Positions 18,576 to 27,252 of a DNA stretch of 64,000 nucleotides are shown here, piece after piece. A model generated the notes under the pieces. It worked only from the letters and a program-made list of their open reading frames with translations. It made no database searches and had not been told where the DNA came from. Location of the stretch: positions 1 to 64,000 of the forward strand of contig JAOPKD010000004.1 of assembly GCA_025517565.1 (NCBI GenBank), in the 5' to 3' direction. The DNA comes from Halapricum hydrolyticum (GTDB lineage Archaea > Halobacteriota > Halobacteria > Halobacteriales > Haloarculaceae). Numbering within the stretch: position 1 is the first letter of the stretch; every line of letters starts with the position of its first letter. Position numbers and translations under genes: made by a program.

Positions 18576-19406
18576 TCACTCGCTTTCGACGGCTGCACCG
18601 ACACCGCGCAGCGCGCCTGTCTTCAGCTCTCGTGCCTTCGCTTCGAGCTTCTCGGCGGTCTCGGCGACCGGTTCGTCGCCCTCGTGGCCCTCGGCGACGA
18701 TGTCGACCAGCGCCGAGCCGACGATGACGCCGTCGGCACCGGCGCGGACGATCCGCTCGGCGTGCTCGCCGGTCTTGATCCCGAATCCCACCGCCTTCGG
18801 AACGTCCCAGTCGCTGATCCGATCGAGTGTCTGTGCGGTCTGGTCGCTCACGTCCTCGCGTGCGCCCGTCACGCCCGTCCGGGCCTGGACGTAGACGTAC
18901 CCGGAGACGCGCTCGCGCATGCTCTCGAGCCGGTCGTCGGTCGTCGTCGGCGCGACGATGAAGATCAGATCCAGGCCGAACTCGTCGCAGGCCTCCCGGA
19001 GCGGGTCGGCCTCCTCGGCGGGCAGGTCGACGACGACGAATCCCTCGATCCCGACGTCGGCGGCGCGCTCGACGAACTTTCGGGGACCGCCCTCGCTACC
19101 CCCGTACTGGAAAATGAGATTGTAGTAGGTCATGCAGACGATCGGCACGTCCACGTCGACTTCCTCGACGAACTCGAAGTACCGCTCGGGCGTCATCCCC
19201 GCTTTCAGCGCCCGGACGATCGCGCTCTGGATGGTCGAACCCTCGGCGATCGGCTCGGAGAAGGGCAGACCGAGTTCGATCACGTCAGCGCCGCCGCGCT
19301 CCAGCGCCTCGACGTACTCCAGCGAGGCCTCGTAGGAGGGATCGCCGGCGGCGAGATACGGGACGAAGGCCGGCTCCTCGGAGTCGAAGACCGCGTCGAG
19401 ACTCAT
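18576..19406 (-). CDS. trpA: Tryptophan synthase alpha subunit
   Basis: The 276-aa TIM-barrel enzyme cleaves indole-3-glycerol phosphate to indole and glyceraldehyde 3-phosphate and channels indole to TrpB. Catalytic glutamate lies in [11 protein letters not shown] and aspartate in the YVALLGDP-type segment (here AAGDPS near residue 20). The phosphate loop is [10 protein letters not shown] plus [10 protein letters not shown]. It overlaps trpB by 4 nt as the last gene of trpCBA. Start ATG 19406 and length match the family. Confidence 0.96.
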   Translation of the reverse strand: MSLDAVFDSEEPAFVPYLAAGDPSYEASLEYVEALERGGADVIELGLPFSEPIAEGSTIQSAIVRALKAGMTPERYFEFVEEVDVDVPIVCMTYYNLIFQYGGSEGGPRKFVERAADVGIEGFVVVDLPAEEADPLREACDEFGLDLIFIVAPTTTDDRLESMRERVSGYVYVQARTGVTGAREDVSDQTAQTLDRISDWDVPKAVGFGIKTGEHAERIVRAGADGVIVGSALVDIVAEGHEGDEPVAETAEKLEAKARELKTGALRGVGAAVESE

Positions 19407-20686
19407 TCGCGGTCACCCCGACTGCCGAGGCGTCCGGCACCCACCTGCTCGAAGACGCTCATATCGGGTGCGACGTCCAGATCTCGTTTTGCAGTCTCTT
19501 CGATGACGGTTTCGAGGTCCTTGTCGCCCCGTCCGGAGACGTTGACGATCGTGAGATCGCCCACTTCTTCGGGGTGTTCTTCGAGATAGCCGAAGGCGTG
19601 GGCCGTCTCCAGGGCGGGGATGATCCCCTCGTCCTGGGAGAGGCGGTGGAACGCCTCCAGCGCGGCGTCGTCGCCGACGTTGACCGGCGTCACCCGGCCC
19701 TCGTCGACGAGATGGGCCAGTTCGGGGCCGACGCCCGAGTAATCGAGCCCGGCCGAGACCGAGTGGGATTCCATGATCTGGCCGTCGCTGTCCTGCAGGA
19801 GCTTCGTCCGCGCGCCGTGCAGCACCCCCTCGTTTCCGGTCGACAGCGACGCCGAGTTGGGCGCGACGCCCTCCGCCTCGTCGACGGTGAGCGAAGAACC
19901 TCCCGCTTCCACTGCGAGCAGGTCGACATCCGTGTCCGAGACGAAGTGGGCGAACGCACCCATCGTGTTCGATCCGCCGCCCGCACACGCGACGACGGAG
20001 TCCGGCAGGCGGCCCGCTTTCTCCCGGATCTGCTCGCGGGCTTCCTCGGAAATCACCGACTGGAAGTCCCGGACCATCGACGGGAAGGGGTGCGGGCCGA
20101 CGATCGAGCCGATCACGTAGTGGGTGTCCTCGACGTTGGTCGCCCAGTCGCGCATCGTCTCGGAGATCGCCTCCTTGAGCGTCCCGCGGCCGACGGTGAC
20201 GGGATTGACCTCCGCGCCGTTGATCCGCATGCGGAAGACGTTCGGTCGCTGGCGGGCGATGTCGGTCTCGCCCATGTAGATCTCGCAGGGCATGTCCAGG
20301 TGTGCCGCCGCCATCGCCGTGGCGGTGCCGTGCTGGCCAGCGCCGGTCTCGGCGATGATCCGCTCTTTGCCCATGTACTTGGCGAGCAGGACCTGTCCGA
20401 GCGCGTTGTTGAGCTTGTGTGCCCCGCCGTGTAGCAGGTCCTCGCGTTTGAGATAGACCTCCGTGTCGTAGCGCTCGCTGAGTCGATCGGCCCGCTGCAG
20501 CGGGATGGGCCGACCGCCGAAGTCCGCCAGTCGCTCGCGGAACTCGTCCATGAAGCCGTCCTCGTTGTCGAGGACGTATCGCCGGTAGGCGTCCTCCAGT
20601 TCCTCGATCGCCGGCATCAACACCTCGGGGACGTACTGGCCCCCGTACTGTCCGAAACTCCCGTCAGCTGGTTCGTCCGTACTCAT
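19403..20686 (-). CDS. trpB: Tryptophan synthase beta subunit
   Basis: The 427-aa PLP enzyme condenses indole with serine. The PLP lysine is in HKLNNALGQ, the phosphate-binding loop is [12 protein letters not shown], and the N-terminus has [15 protein letters not shown] as in TrpB1-type proteins that partner with TrpA. A polar tail of about 30 residues follows the catalytic core. It overlaps trpC (4 nt) and trpA (4 nt), so the three genes are translated as a coupled set. Confidence 0.97.
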   Translation of the reverse strand: MSTDEPADGSFGQYGGQYVPEVLMPAIEELEDAYRRYVLDNEDGFMDEFRERLADFGGRPIPLQRADRLSERYDTEVYLKREDLLHGGAHKLNNALGQVLLAKYMGKERIIAETGAGQHGTATAMAAAHLDMPCEIYMGETDIARQRPNVFRMRINGAEVNPVTVGRGTLKEAISETMRDWATNVEDTHYVIGSIVGPHPFPSMVRDFQSVISEEAREQIREKAGRLPDSVVACAGGGSNTMGAFAHFVSDTDVDLLAVEAGGSSLTVDEAEGVAPNSASLSTGNEGVLHGARTKLLQDSDGQIMESHSVSAGLDYSGVGPELAHLVDEGRVTPVNVGDDAALEAFHRLSQDEGIIPALETAHAFGYLEEHPEEVGDLTIVNVSGRGDKDLETVIEETAKRDLDVAPDMSVFEQVGAGRLGSRGDRE

Positions 20687-21498
20687 AGATTCGTTAGTCG
20701 CTCCGTGTTCTTCTGCACGTCGCCGTCCATGATCGCGGATCCGATCAGCAGCGCGTCCGCCCCTGCCGAACGCATCCGCGCGGCGTCCTCGGGCGTTGCG
20801 ATCCCGCTTTCGGCAATGAGCGTGACGCCCTCGGACCCTCGTCCCGCGTCCCCGCTCGACTGGCCGTCACGGACCAGCCGCCGCGCTTCCGGCGCGACCC
20901 GCTCGAACGTCGAGAGGTCGACCTCCAGTTTCGCCAGATCGCGGTTGTTGACGCCGACGATCTCCGCACCGGCCGCGAGCGCCGCCTTGACCTCCGTCTC
21001 GGTGTGGGTCTCGACGAGTACCTGAAAGCCCCGGTCGCGTGCCGCCCCGATCAGTTCGTCGAGATCGTCGGTTCCCTCCTCCTGGAGAAAGCGCGCGATC
21101 AACAGGACGACGTCGGCTTCGACGACGTCCAGCTGCTCCTCGTAGAGCAGGAAGTCCTTCCGGAGGACGGGCACGTCGACGGCTGCCCGGACGCGTTCGA
21201 GCGCCTCGGGAGAGCCGCCGAAGTGCCCGGGCTCGGTCAGCACCGACAGCGCGGCCGCGCCGCCCTCGACCATCTGTTCGGCGAGCGCCACCGGATCGTC
21301 CGCCCGTTCGCCGTCGGTGGTCGGACTCGTCGGTTTGACCTCCGCGATCACGGGGACGCGCCCCTCGTCTTCGGCCCGATCGAACGCCGCCGGTAACGAC
21401 CGGGCGTCGACCGAGAGCCGTTCGTCGCCGCCGCCACGGTCGCGAGCCGCCGCCAGGATCGACTCGACCGCCGGTGCGACTTCACCACTAGTCTCCAT
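20683..21498 (-). CDS. trpC: Indole-3-glycerol phosphate synthase
   Basis: The 271-aa TIM-barrel enzyme closes the indole ring in tryptophan synthesis. Visible motifs are [11 protein letters not shown] (catalytic lysine), [25 protein letters not shown] and [10 protein letters not shown]. It is the first gene of trpCBA. A short insertion ([13 protein letters not shown] near residue 215) is longer than in most homologues. ATG 21498 lies immediately behind an 18-bp inverted repeat with TGTACA, probably the operator controlling the operon. The remaining trp genes (trpD, E, F, G) are not in this window, as is usual in haloarchaea. Confidence 0.96.
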   Translation of the reverse strand: METSGEVAPAVESILAAARDRGGGDERLSVDARSLPAAFDRAEDEGRVPVIAEVKPTSPTTDGERADDPVALAEQMVEGGAAALSVLTEPGHFGGSPEALERVRAAVDVPVLRKDFLLYEEQLDVVEADVVLLIARFLQEEGTDDLDELIGAARDRGFQVLVETHTETEVKAALAAGAEIVGVNNRDLAKLEVDLSTFERVAPEARRLVRDGQSSGDAGRGSEGVTLIAESGIATPEDAARMRSAGADALLIGSAIMDGDVQKNTERLTNL

Positions 21499-21500
21499 TA

Positions 21501-21518
21501 CTGTACACTAACGTACAG
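21501..21518. promoter_or_regulatory. TGTACA-type inverted repeat, putative trp operator
   Basis: CTGTAC-ACTAAC-GTACAG is a perfect 6-bp inverted repeat two bases before the trpC start codon and inside the expected transcription start region. A TATA-like CTTATG lies further upstream (about 21527-21533). TrpY of Methanothermobacter represses its trp operon by binding TGTACA boxes. The match in sequence and target operon suggests a TrpY-like repressor acts here, but no such gene is in the window. Confidence 0.55.
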
Positions 21519-21647
21519 GGTTGGTCATAAGGCTTGCGTGTTCGTCGCCGAAATCTACGGGAGATTACAGAAACCCGTTCCAGCAAGCGAGCCTACAGAA
21601 ATGTATTTCAGATTATACTTATCCCGATGGCTACCCTTCGGACTAGT

Positions 21648-21932
21648 ATGAGAGAGAACAGACGCGCATCGAGATACGGTGGAGTTGCACAGCACAGTCT
21701 CGGAGACGTACTCGCGGTTGCGGTCGGCGTGCCTGTCGTGGTGGCGGCTGTGCTGGTCGCGGTGAGCTATCCTGTGATCGCTGCGGCCGTCGCCACCGGC
21801 GCTGGCGTGGCTCTCGCCGTCAGTCGCCTCCGGGAACGGATCGGCGGTGGGTCGACTGTGTGTGGCGTCGACACGACCGGCGAGGGCGGGACCGATCCGG
21901 CGCTCGCCGGTACCGGCCGGCACAGTTCTTAG
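21648..21932 (+). CDS. Small haloarchaeal membrane protein of unknown function
   Basis: The 94-aa product begins MRENRRASRYGGVAQHS and has one long hydrophobic stretch (about residues 18-56), enough for two helices, followed by a polar Gly-rich tail. A TATA-like TTATACTT at 21613-21620 supports a start at ATG 21648, not the ATG 21 nt earlier. No family is recognised. It is transcribed divergently from trpC and ends 24 nt before the HTH gene. Confidence 0.5.
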   Translation: MRENRRASRYGGVAQHSLGDVLAVAVGVPVVVAAVLVAVSYPVIAAAVATGAGVALAVSRLRERIGGGSTVCGVDTTGEGGTDPALAGTGRHSS

Positions 21933-21956
21933 GAGGGTGGGATGATTAGGCCCGGC

Positions 21957-22895
21957 ATGGCCGAGGACGAGACCGATCCGCTCTCTCCCGACGAGGCGTT
22001 CGCGGCCCTGGGCAACGAGACGCGCGTACGAATCCTCCGGGTCCTCGGCGAGGCCGGCGACCCGCTGTCGTTCTCGGCGTTGTACGACGAGATGGCGATG
22101 CGCGACTCCGGGCAGTTCAACTACCACCTGGAGAAACTCGTCGGCCACTTCGTCCGCAAGACCGACGCGGGATACGAACTCGACCGCGCGGGCCGGCGCG
22201 TCGTCGAGTCCATCCTCTCCGGGGCCGTGACGGACGACGCGTCCTTCGAGCGGACACCCATCGACGAGCGTTGTGACATCTGCGGCGAACCGGTCGAGGC
22301 GGCCTACAAAGACGGCGGGATCGAACTCTACTGCACGGAGTGCGACGGTCGGTACCAGCGCCGCAGACGGTCGGGCGGGAAGAGTGACGACGGCTACCTC
22401 GGTGCTCTCCCGCTCCCGCCGGCGGGCCTGCGTAATCGCTCTGCCGACGCCGTCTCGCGTGCCGCCTGGACGTGGACGAACCTCGAGATCATGGCGATGG
22501 CCAGCGGCATCTGCCCGCGCTGTTCGGCCCCCATCGAGAGCCAGCCAGATATCTGTGTGGACCACGACACTGAAACGGACACCTGTCCCTCCTGTGGGGG
22601 CTACTACGCCGTCAGTGTCGGTTTCGAGTGCACGAACTGCACCTTCTCCAGCGGCGGCGCGGGCGTGCTGGCGATGCTGTCGGACACCCGCTTCCTCGAT
22701 TTTCTCACCGACCACGGCCACAATCCGATCGACCCCGACTCGACGCGGGCGGTCAGCGCCGTCGAAATGAACTACGAGGAGACGATCATCGACGAAGACC
22801 CCTTCGAGGCCGAGTTCACCTTCGAGAGCGACGGCGAGACGCTCACGCTCACCGTCGATGCGGACCTTTCTATCGTCGAGGCCGTCCGCGAGTAG
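21957..22895 (+). CDS. ArsR-like winged-helix regulator with zinc-ribbon domain
   Basis: The 312-aa protein has an N-terminal winged helix (about residues 10-90, ALGNETRVRILRVLGEAG), typical of haloarchaeal ArsR-like regulators. Several cysteine pairs follow: CDICGE with YCTECDG, CPRCSA, and CPSCGG with CTNC, which probably form two zinc ribbons. This layout is common in haloarchaeal predicted transcription factors of unassigned target. An in-frame ATG five codons upstream is also possible; 21957 (MAEDETDPLSPDEAF) matches typical acidic starts. No ligand-binding domain other than the zinc sites is evident. Confidence 0.8.
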   Translation: MAEDETDPLSPDEAFAALGNETRVRILRVLGEAGDPLSFSALYDEMAMRDSGQFNYHLEKLVGHFVRKTDAGYELDRAGRRVVESILSGAVTDDASFERTPIDERCDICGEPVEAAYKDGGIELYCTECDGRYQRRRRSGGKSDDGYLGALPLPPAGLRNRSADAVSRAAWTWTNLEIMAMASGICPRCSAPIESQPDICVDHDTETDTCPSCGGYYAVSVGFECTNCTFSSGGAGVLAMLSDTRFLDFLTDHGHNPIDPDSTRAVSAVEMNYEETIIDEDPFEAEFTFESDGETLTLTVDADLSIVEAVRE

Positions 22896-22993
22896 CACCG
22901 GTGAGCCGAGACGCCGGAGACGCAACGGCGGGACGAACCGGAGAAGCGACCCTGTCGGGACAACGGCTTTTTGCGAGGCGGATTTACATTAAG

Positions 22994-23262
22994 ATGGGTA
23001 TGCAAGGGTCGTACTCGCTACCGACGGGTTCGGGGACAGCGAGCTCAGTTATCCCTACTACCGCCTCCAGGAGAGCGGCTGAAACGTCGATCTGGCGACG
23101 CCGGATGGAGAGTCCATCGTGGGTGAGTACGGCTACGAGTTCGACGCCGATCTGGCGATCGACGACCGCGATTACGGGGACACGCCGCTCGTCTTCGGTT
23201 CGGTCGAACGTCTCCGGCAGCGACCGGGCGTCGAAAGTGTACTATTTTGGCCTGGGCGGCCC
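22994..23262 (+). pseudogene. Truncated DJ-1/PfpI-family pseudogene
   Basis: Reading from 23002 gives ARVVLATDGFGDSELSYPYY, then an in-frame TGA (at about 23080), then NVDLATPDGESIVGEYGYEF and further matching sequence to about 23255. This is the N-terminal half of a DJ-1/PfpI intracellular protease/amidase fold. The ATGs at 22994 and 23000 are in the wrong frame for it, so there is a start-proximal frameshift as well as the nonsense codon, and the C-terminal half with the nucleophilic cysteine is gone. A TATA-like sequence (about 22982-22992) from the former gene remains. It is non-functional as a protease. Confidence 0.7.
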
Positions 23263-23272
23263 ATGATCGAGT

Positions 23273-23602
23273 ATGGCTTCGTCTGACCCGCGCGACCGTC
23301 TGGTCCCGGTCGCTATCGGACTTGTCGTGCTTTTCGCCCCCGTGTTGATTCTCGCTCTCACGATCGAGGTTCTCGTTCTCACCGGCGATCTCGTCGTCGA
23401 GGATCTGACACTGCTGACGCTGCTCGAACTGTACCTCATCGATCTGGTCGCCTTTGCCGTTCTCGCATACGTCATCTACCGATTGGCGCTGTGGCTGGTT
23501 GCCCACCGCCATCTCGAACCGACCGACCAGTCCGACTCCGGGGACGAGCTCTGGGAACCCGGATTCACTGGCGACACCGACGACGAACAGGACGATCGAT
23601 AG
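23273..23602 (+). CDS. Small two-helix membrane protein
   Basis: The 109-aa protein has two hydrophobic segments (about residues 11-38 and 46-75) and an acidic cytoplasmic-type tail ending in DDEQDDR. No family is recognised. ATG 23273 lies about 25 nt after a TATA-like TACTATTTTGG within the degraded DJ-1 sequence. The gene probably gained this promoter, or always had one there. No operon partner is present. Confidence 0.55.
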   Translation: MASSDPRDRLVPVAIGLVVLFAPVLILALTIEVLVLTGDLVVEDLTLLTLLELYLIDLVAFAVLAYVIYRLALWLVAHRHLEPTDQSDSGDELWEPGFTGDTDDEQDDR

Positions 23603-23689
23603 GACATCAAACAGGACGGGCCGACCTGTCCCGATTTCCCGCTCCGACCGCCACATCGGGCGGTCGATGCGGAAGGGACGTCCAGTATT

Positions 23690-24211
23690 ATAGGCTGAAC
23701 AGGCGCAATACCACACCGTTCACGGCGTGGATACGCGCCGTCACTCTGTGAAAGAGACCACCATTCAAACGCCGCCCTGAGTTTCCCACGCTGACGTTTC
23801 AGTGACAGGTTGCCGTATAGTAGAATGGGAATTGGTCGGAACGGAGCGGATTCCGATCCGTCCTGCGGAGGCGGCCTGTCCGCCCGCACTACCGAGGCAG
23901 TATCCGGAACCAGTCCGGTGAACGGCTGGTTCCTAGAATGAGCCAGCGCGGTGCCGGACTGCTTGCACGCACTACGCAAGTAACTCCAAGTCCGTCGAGG
24001 TCTGCCGGACTCCCCGAGGCAAAAATAACTCTGGGAGTCCAAATACGATGGAGGATAGGAGTACCGGGGGCTTGGCACTCCCAGCAGTCCTACCCGTCCC
24101 AGTCCGCGAACATCCCACCAGATTCGTACTGGCGGGATGTTCGGTGGGACTGTCAAACCTGAAACTCCCACCGCTCGGGATTCCCCCGCGTTCACGCGGA
24201 GGAGGATGTCA
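23690..24211 (+). mobile_element. Putative non-autonomous IS200/IS605 derivative (PATE-like)
   Basis: This gene-free stretch has hairpins at both ends with the same TTCA loop: CCACACCG-TTCA-CGGCGTGG at 23711-23730 and CCGCG-TTCA-CGCGG at 24186-24199. The right one is followed by AGGAGGATGTCAA, a right-end motif I recognise from IS200/IS605-family elements. Internal stems occur at 23906-23932 (GGAACCAG / CTGGTTCC) and 24108-24142 (GAACATCCC / GGGATGTTC), the latter extended by GTCCCA / TGGGAC. No transposase frame is present. Palindrome-associated elements of about this size with IS200-like ends are known from haloarchaea. The right tip reaches the stop codon of the deoxyhypusine synthase gene. 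The left boundary is uncertain. Confidence 0.5.
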
Positions 24212-25183
24212 ATTGAAGGCGCTCGCGACCAGCAGCGGGAAGACCAGCGTCGCCTCGGCCTCGACGAGCGTGTAGTTGGTTTCGTCTTCCTCTTTGATCT
24301 TGCCCCAGGAGACCGCCTCGCTGGGGGGCGCGCCGGACAGCGAGCCGTCCCCTTCCATCCCGGTCGAGATGTAGACGACGTAGTCAGCACCGCCGCGGAA
24401 GAGGTTCGTCATGATCGCGTGGTGTTTGGGCACGCCCGCGCCGACGGCGATCAGCCCAGTCTGGTCGGCCAGCAGTCCGTCCTCGATGAGGGCGTCGTAG
24501 TCGTCGAGGATCTCGATCCCGACCTCCGAGTCGTAGGCCTGCCGATAATAGTACAGGAAGTTCCCGACTTCGGCGTCGGTCAGCGCCGGGCAGTAGACGG
24601 GGACGTCGTTGTCCGCGGCCTGTTTGAGTACCGAGTCCTCGTCGTCCAGCGTCTCGCCAAGCTCGCGTGCGAACCCCGTCGGCGTCCGGATCTTCTCCTC
24701 GGCGAAGAAGTCGTCGAAGAAGTCATAGAGGTACTCCTCCAGCCAGACGTACCGGTCGGAGGGGACGAAGAGGTTGCCGAGGCGGTTGATCCCCTGTTCG
24801 CGAAGCTCGGCCTCGTCGGCTTCCCACTCGCCCATCTTGAACGGCTTTGCCGTCTTGATGACGTCCTCGGTCAGCGACCCGGAGGTCGTGATGACGACGT
24901 CGACGTACCCCTCGCGGATCAGGTAGGCGACGGCTTCGCGCAGCCCTGATGAGATGATGTTCGAGGTGAAGGTGAGATAGATCTCGGCGTCTTCCTCCTG
25001 CATGCGCTCGGCGATGTCGATCGCTTCGGCGAGCTGTGTCGCCTGAAAGCCCGTCGTCGCGTAGGAGTCCATCATCTCCTCGAAGTCGAACTCCCCGCGG
25101 AAGTCGTAGCCACGAACGTCCGGGGTGTCGAGTTCCTCGTCGCTTCCCGGTACGACGTTGTCGCGTGTCTCGTCGGCGTCCAT
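24209..25183 (-). CDS. dys: Deoxyhypusine synthase
   Basis: The 324-aa enzyme transfers a butylamine group to a lysine of archaeal initiation factor aIF5A, using NAD and (in the classic reaction) spermidine. Halophiles may use agmatine-derived chemistry. The active-site lysine lies in SEAVSWGKIK near the C-terminus; NAD-binding segments include TSNIISSGL, VITTSGSLTEDVIK and VYISTGMEGDGSLSGA. Length is typical. The start ATG 25183 is followed by an acidic N-terminus. A mobile-element end abuts its stop codon but leaves the gene intact. Confidence 0.95.
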   Translation of the reverse strand: MDADETRDNVVPGSDEELDTPDVRGYDFRGEFDFEEMMDSYATTGFQATQLAEAIDIAERMQEEDAEIYLTFTSNIISSGLREAVAYLIREGYVDVVITTSGSLTEDVIKTAKPFKMGEWEADEAELREQGINRLGNLFVPSDRYVWLEEYLYDFFDDFFAEEKIRTPTGFARELGETLDDEDSVLKQAADNDVPVYCPALTDAEVGNFLYYYRQAYDSEVGIEILDDYDALIEDGLLADQTGLIAVGAGVPKHHAIMTNLFRGGADYVVYISTGMEGDGSLSGAPPSEAVSWGKIKEEDETNYTLVEAEATLVFPLLVASAFN

Positions 25184-25270
25184 GGAGGCGTCTACTCCAG
25201 GGAGCGGTTTGAATACCTCGAAATCGACTCGGCGGTGACACGGGAGCGTTGGCGGCGAAGACGGGCCCGC

Positions 25271-26125
25271 CTACTCGATCGCGCGTCGGGGGACGATGTG
25301 CGGGTCGCCGTCGGGGTCGTGGCGAACGGAGGCGTCGACGTCGAAGACGTCCGCGAGCAACTGCTCGGTGACGACCTCCTCGGGCGGCCCCCAGTCGTAG
25401 ACCGCTCCGTCCTCGAGAGCGACGAGGTACTCCGCGAAACGCGTCGCCTGCTGGAGATCGTGGAGCACAACACACACCGTCACGTCCCGCTCGTCGTTCA
25501 GCGTCCGGATGACCTCCATGACGCGAAGCTGGTGGTGGAGGTCCAGATACGTCGTCGGCTCGTCCAGCAAGAGCACGTCCGTGTCCTGTGCGAGCGCCAT
25601 CGCGATGAACGCGAGCTGTTTCTGTCCGCCGGACAGCTCCGCGAGCGCGGTCTCCCGGAGGTGATCGATGCCGGCGAGATCGATCGCGCGGTCGATCGCC
25701 GCGTAGTCGTCTTCAGAGAGCGGATCGAGAAAGCCGCGATGGGGATACCGGCCGTGGGTCACGAGATCGTCGACCGTCAACCCGCCCGGCGCGTCGTTCT
25801 CCTGGTCCAGCAGCCCGAGTTCGCGAGCGAGAGCCGGCACGGACCGCTCGTGGACGTCGCGGCCGTGCAACAGGACGGTCCCCGACTCCGGGGACAGCTC
25901 GGCCGACAATCCCTTCAGGAGCGTCGACTTGCCGGACCCGTTCGGGCCGACGAGTGCGGTGACTCTCCCGTCCGGGATGACGAGGTGTTCACAGTCGACG
26001 ACGATCTCCTCGCCGTAGCCGAGTTCGATATCCGACGCCAGCAGTGCGGCGTCTTCGAGCGGCTCGGTGTCTGTCTCGTCTGTCGTCTGTGCTCTGTCCG
26101 TCGAGAGGAGTGGGATCTCTGGCAT
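25271..26125 (-). CDS. Iron/cobalamin-type ABC transporter ATPase
   Basis: The 284-aa ATPase has Walker A GPNGSGKST, signature LSGGQKQLAF, and Walker B VLLLDEPTTYLD. It belongs to the FecE/FhuC/BtuD group. It is the last gene of the binding protein-permease-ATPase operon, starting 2 nt after the permease stop. An upstream TTG in frame is less likely than ATG 26125. The upstream DtxR-like boxes make iron-siderophore import more likely than cobalamin. Confidence 0.92.
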   Translation of the reverse strand: MPEIPLLSTDRAQTTDETDTEPLEDAALLASDIELGYGEEIVVDCEHLVIPDGRVTALVGPNGSGKSTLLKGLSAELSPESGTVLLHGRDVHERSVPALARELGLLDQENDAPGGLTVDDLVTHGRYPHRGFLDPLSEDDYAAIDRAIDLAGIDHLRETALAELSGGQKQLAFIAMALAQDTDVLLLDEPTTYLDLHHQLRVMEVIRTLNDERDVTVCVVLHDLQQATRFAEYLVALEDGAVYDWGPPEEVVTEQLLADVFDVDASVRHDPDGDPHIVPRRAIE

Positions 26126-26127
26126 GG

Positions 26128-27249
26128 TCAAAACTCCGTGAACGAGTCAGTCCGGCGCAACAACAGCAGGAAGTACGGACCACCGAGCAAGCCGGTCACG
26201 ACGCCGACCGGGATCTGGGTGCCGGGCAGTGCGAGCCGTGCGAAGACGTCGGCGACGACAACCAGCGCCGGGCCCGCGAACAGACAGCCGGCCATCAGCT
26301 GGCGGTAGTCGCTGCCGACGAACGTGCGGACGACGTGTGGCACGACGAGGCCGACGAACCCGACGAGACCGGCGACGGCGACGGCGGCCGACGCGGCGAC
26401 GATGGCGAGCGCGGACAGTCCGAACCGCATATGCTCGACGCGCATCCCCAGCGACCGTGCCGCGCGCTCGCCCAGCAAGAGCACGTCGAGCTGGCGGGCG
26501 CTCACCAGCGCGGCGGGCACGACGAGCAGTGTCGGTACTGCCACGATCCGGGCTTCGGGCCAGCCGACGCCGGTCAGCGAGCCGGCCAGCCACGCGACGG
26601 CGGTTCGCATCACGCCGTTGCTGTCGATGAAGTAGAACAGCCCGGTCTGGAGGCTGTTGAAGATCGTCCCCACGACGACGCCGGCGAGCACCAGCCTGAC
26701 CGGGGTGGTACCGCCGCGCCACGCGATGGCGTAGACCAGCAGGAACGCAGCGGTCCCGCCGACGACGGCGGCCAGCGGGAGCAGATACGCGCCCAGCGAG
26801 AACAACAGCGTGAACACGACGGCGACGCCCGCCCCGGAGGAGACCCCGAGGATGTACGGGCTCGCGAGTTCGTTTCTGGTGATCGCCTGGAAGACGGCAC
26901 CGGACACCGCGAGGTTGAGCCCGACGAACCCGGCCACGAGGACGCGGGGCAACCGGCTGGTCCAGACGAGGATCGTCGCGTCCGATAGCGTCCCGAGATC
27001 GGCAGTCAGACCCAGCGCCGCTGCGCCGCGCTGCCCGAGGACGATCGTCGCGAGCACGTCGGGGTTCGTCCAGACGGCCCGGTCGAACAACGCACGGACC
27101 GCCGTCTCGAGAGACATCCCGTACGCGCCGTACCTGACCTGGACGAGGCCGGCGACGACCGTCAGCAGGACGCTCGCCCCGATGATGCTGGCGAGCGTGG
27201 CGTCGAGGTCGGGTGCGAGCGCGTCGTGAACGCGGCGGCGTCGTGACAT
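26128..27249 (-). CDS. FecCD-family ABC permease
   Basis: The 373-aa permease has about nine or ten membrane helices and the FecCD signature region (GAVFQAITRNELASPYILGVSSGAG; key part GLNLAVSGAVFQ). These proteins form the channel for iron-siderophore, haem or cobalamin uptake. It begins 3 nt after the binding-protein stop and ends 2 nt before the ATPase. The first ~40 residues are a cytoplasmic arginine-rich leader plus helix 1. Confidence 0.92.
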   Translation of the reverse strand: MSRRRRVHDALAPDLDATLASIIGASVLLTVVAGLVQVRYGAYGMSLETAVRALFDRAVWTNPDVLATIVLGQRGAAALGLTADLGTLSDATILVWTSRLPRVLVAGFVGLNLAVSGAVFQAITRNELASPYILGVSSGAGVAVVFTLLFSLGAYLLPLAAVVGGTAAFLLVYAIAWRGGTTPVRLVLAGVVVGTIFNSLQTGLFYFIDSNGVMRTAVAWLAGSLTGVGWPEARIVAVPTLLVVPAALVSARQLDVLLLGERAARSLGMRVEHMRFGLSALAIVAASAAVAVAGLVGFVGLVVPHVVRTFVGSDYRQLMAGCLFAGPALVVVADVFARLALPGTQIPVGVVTGLLGGPYFLLLLRRTDSFTEF

Positions 27250-27252
27250 GGA

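Noticed and set aside
21555-22925. 456-codon antisense frame over the ArsR-like regulator
   Set aside because: The plus-strand gene has zinc-ribbon cysteines and a winged helix; the antisense frame has no family features.
23938-24162. 74-codon plus-strand frame in the structured element
   Set aside because: It runs through the hairpins, has haphazard composition and no promoter or homologous motif.
23603-24208. RNase P RNA, SRP RNA or other housekeeping RNA
   Set aside because: None of the conserved core motifs I know for these RNAs is present, and the end hairpins and right tip fit an IS200/IS605 derivative better.
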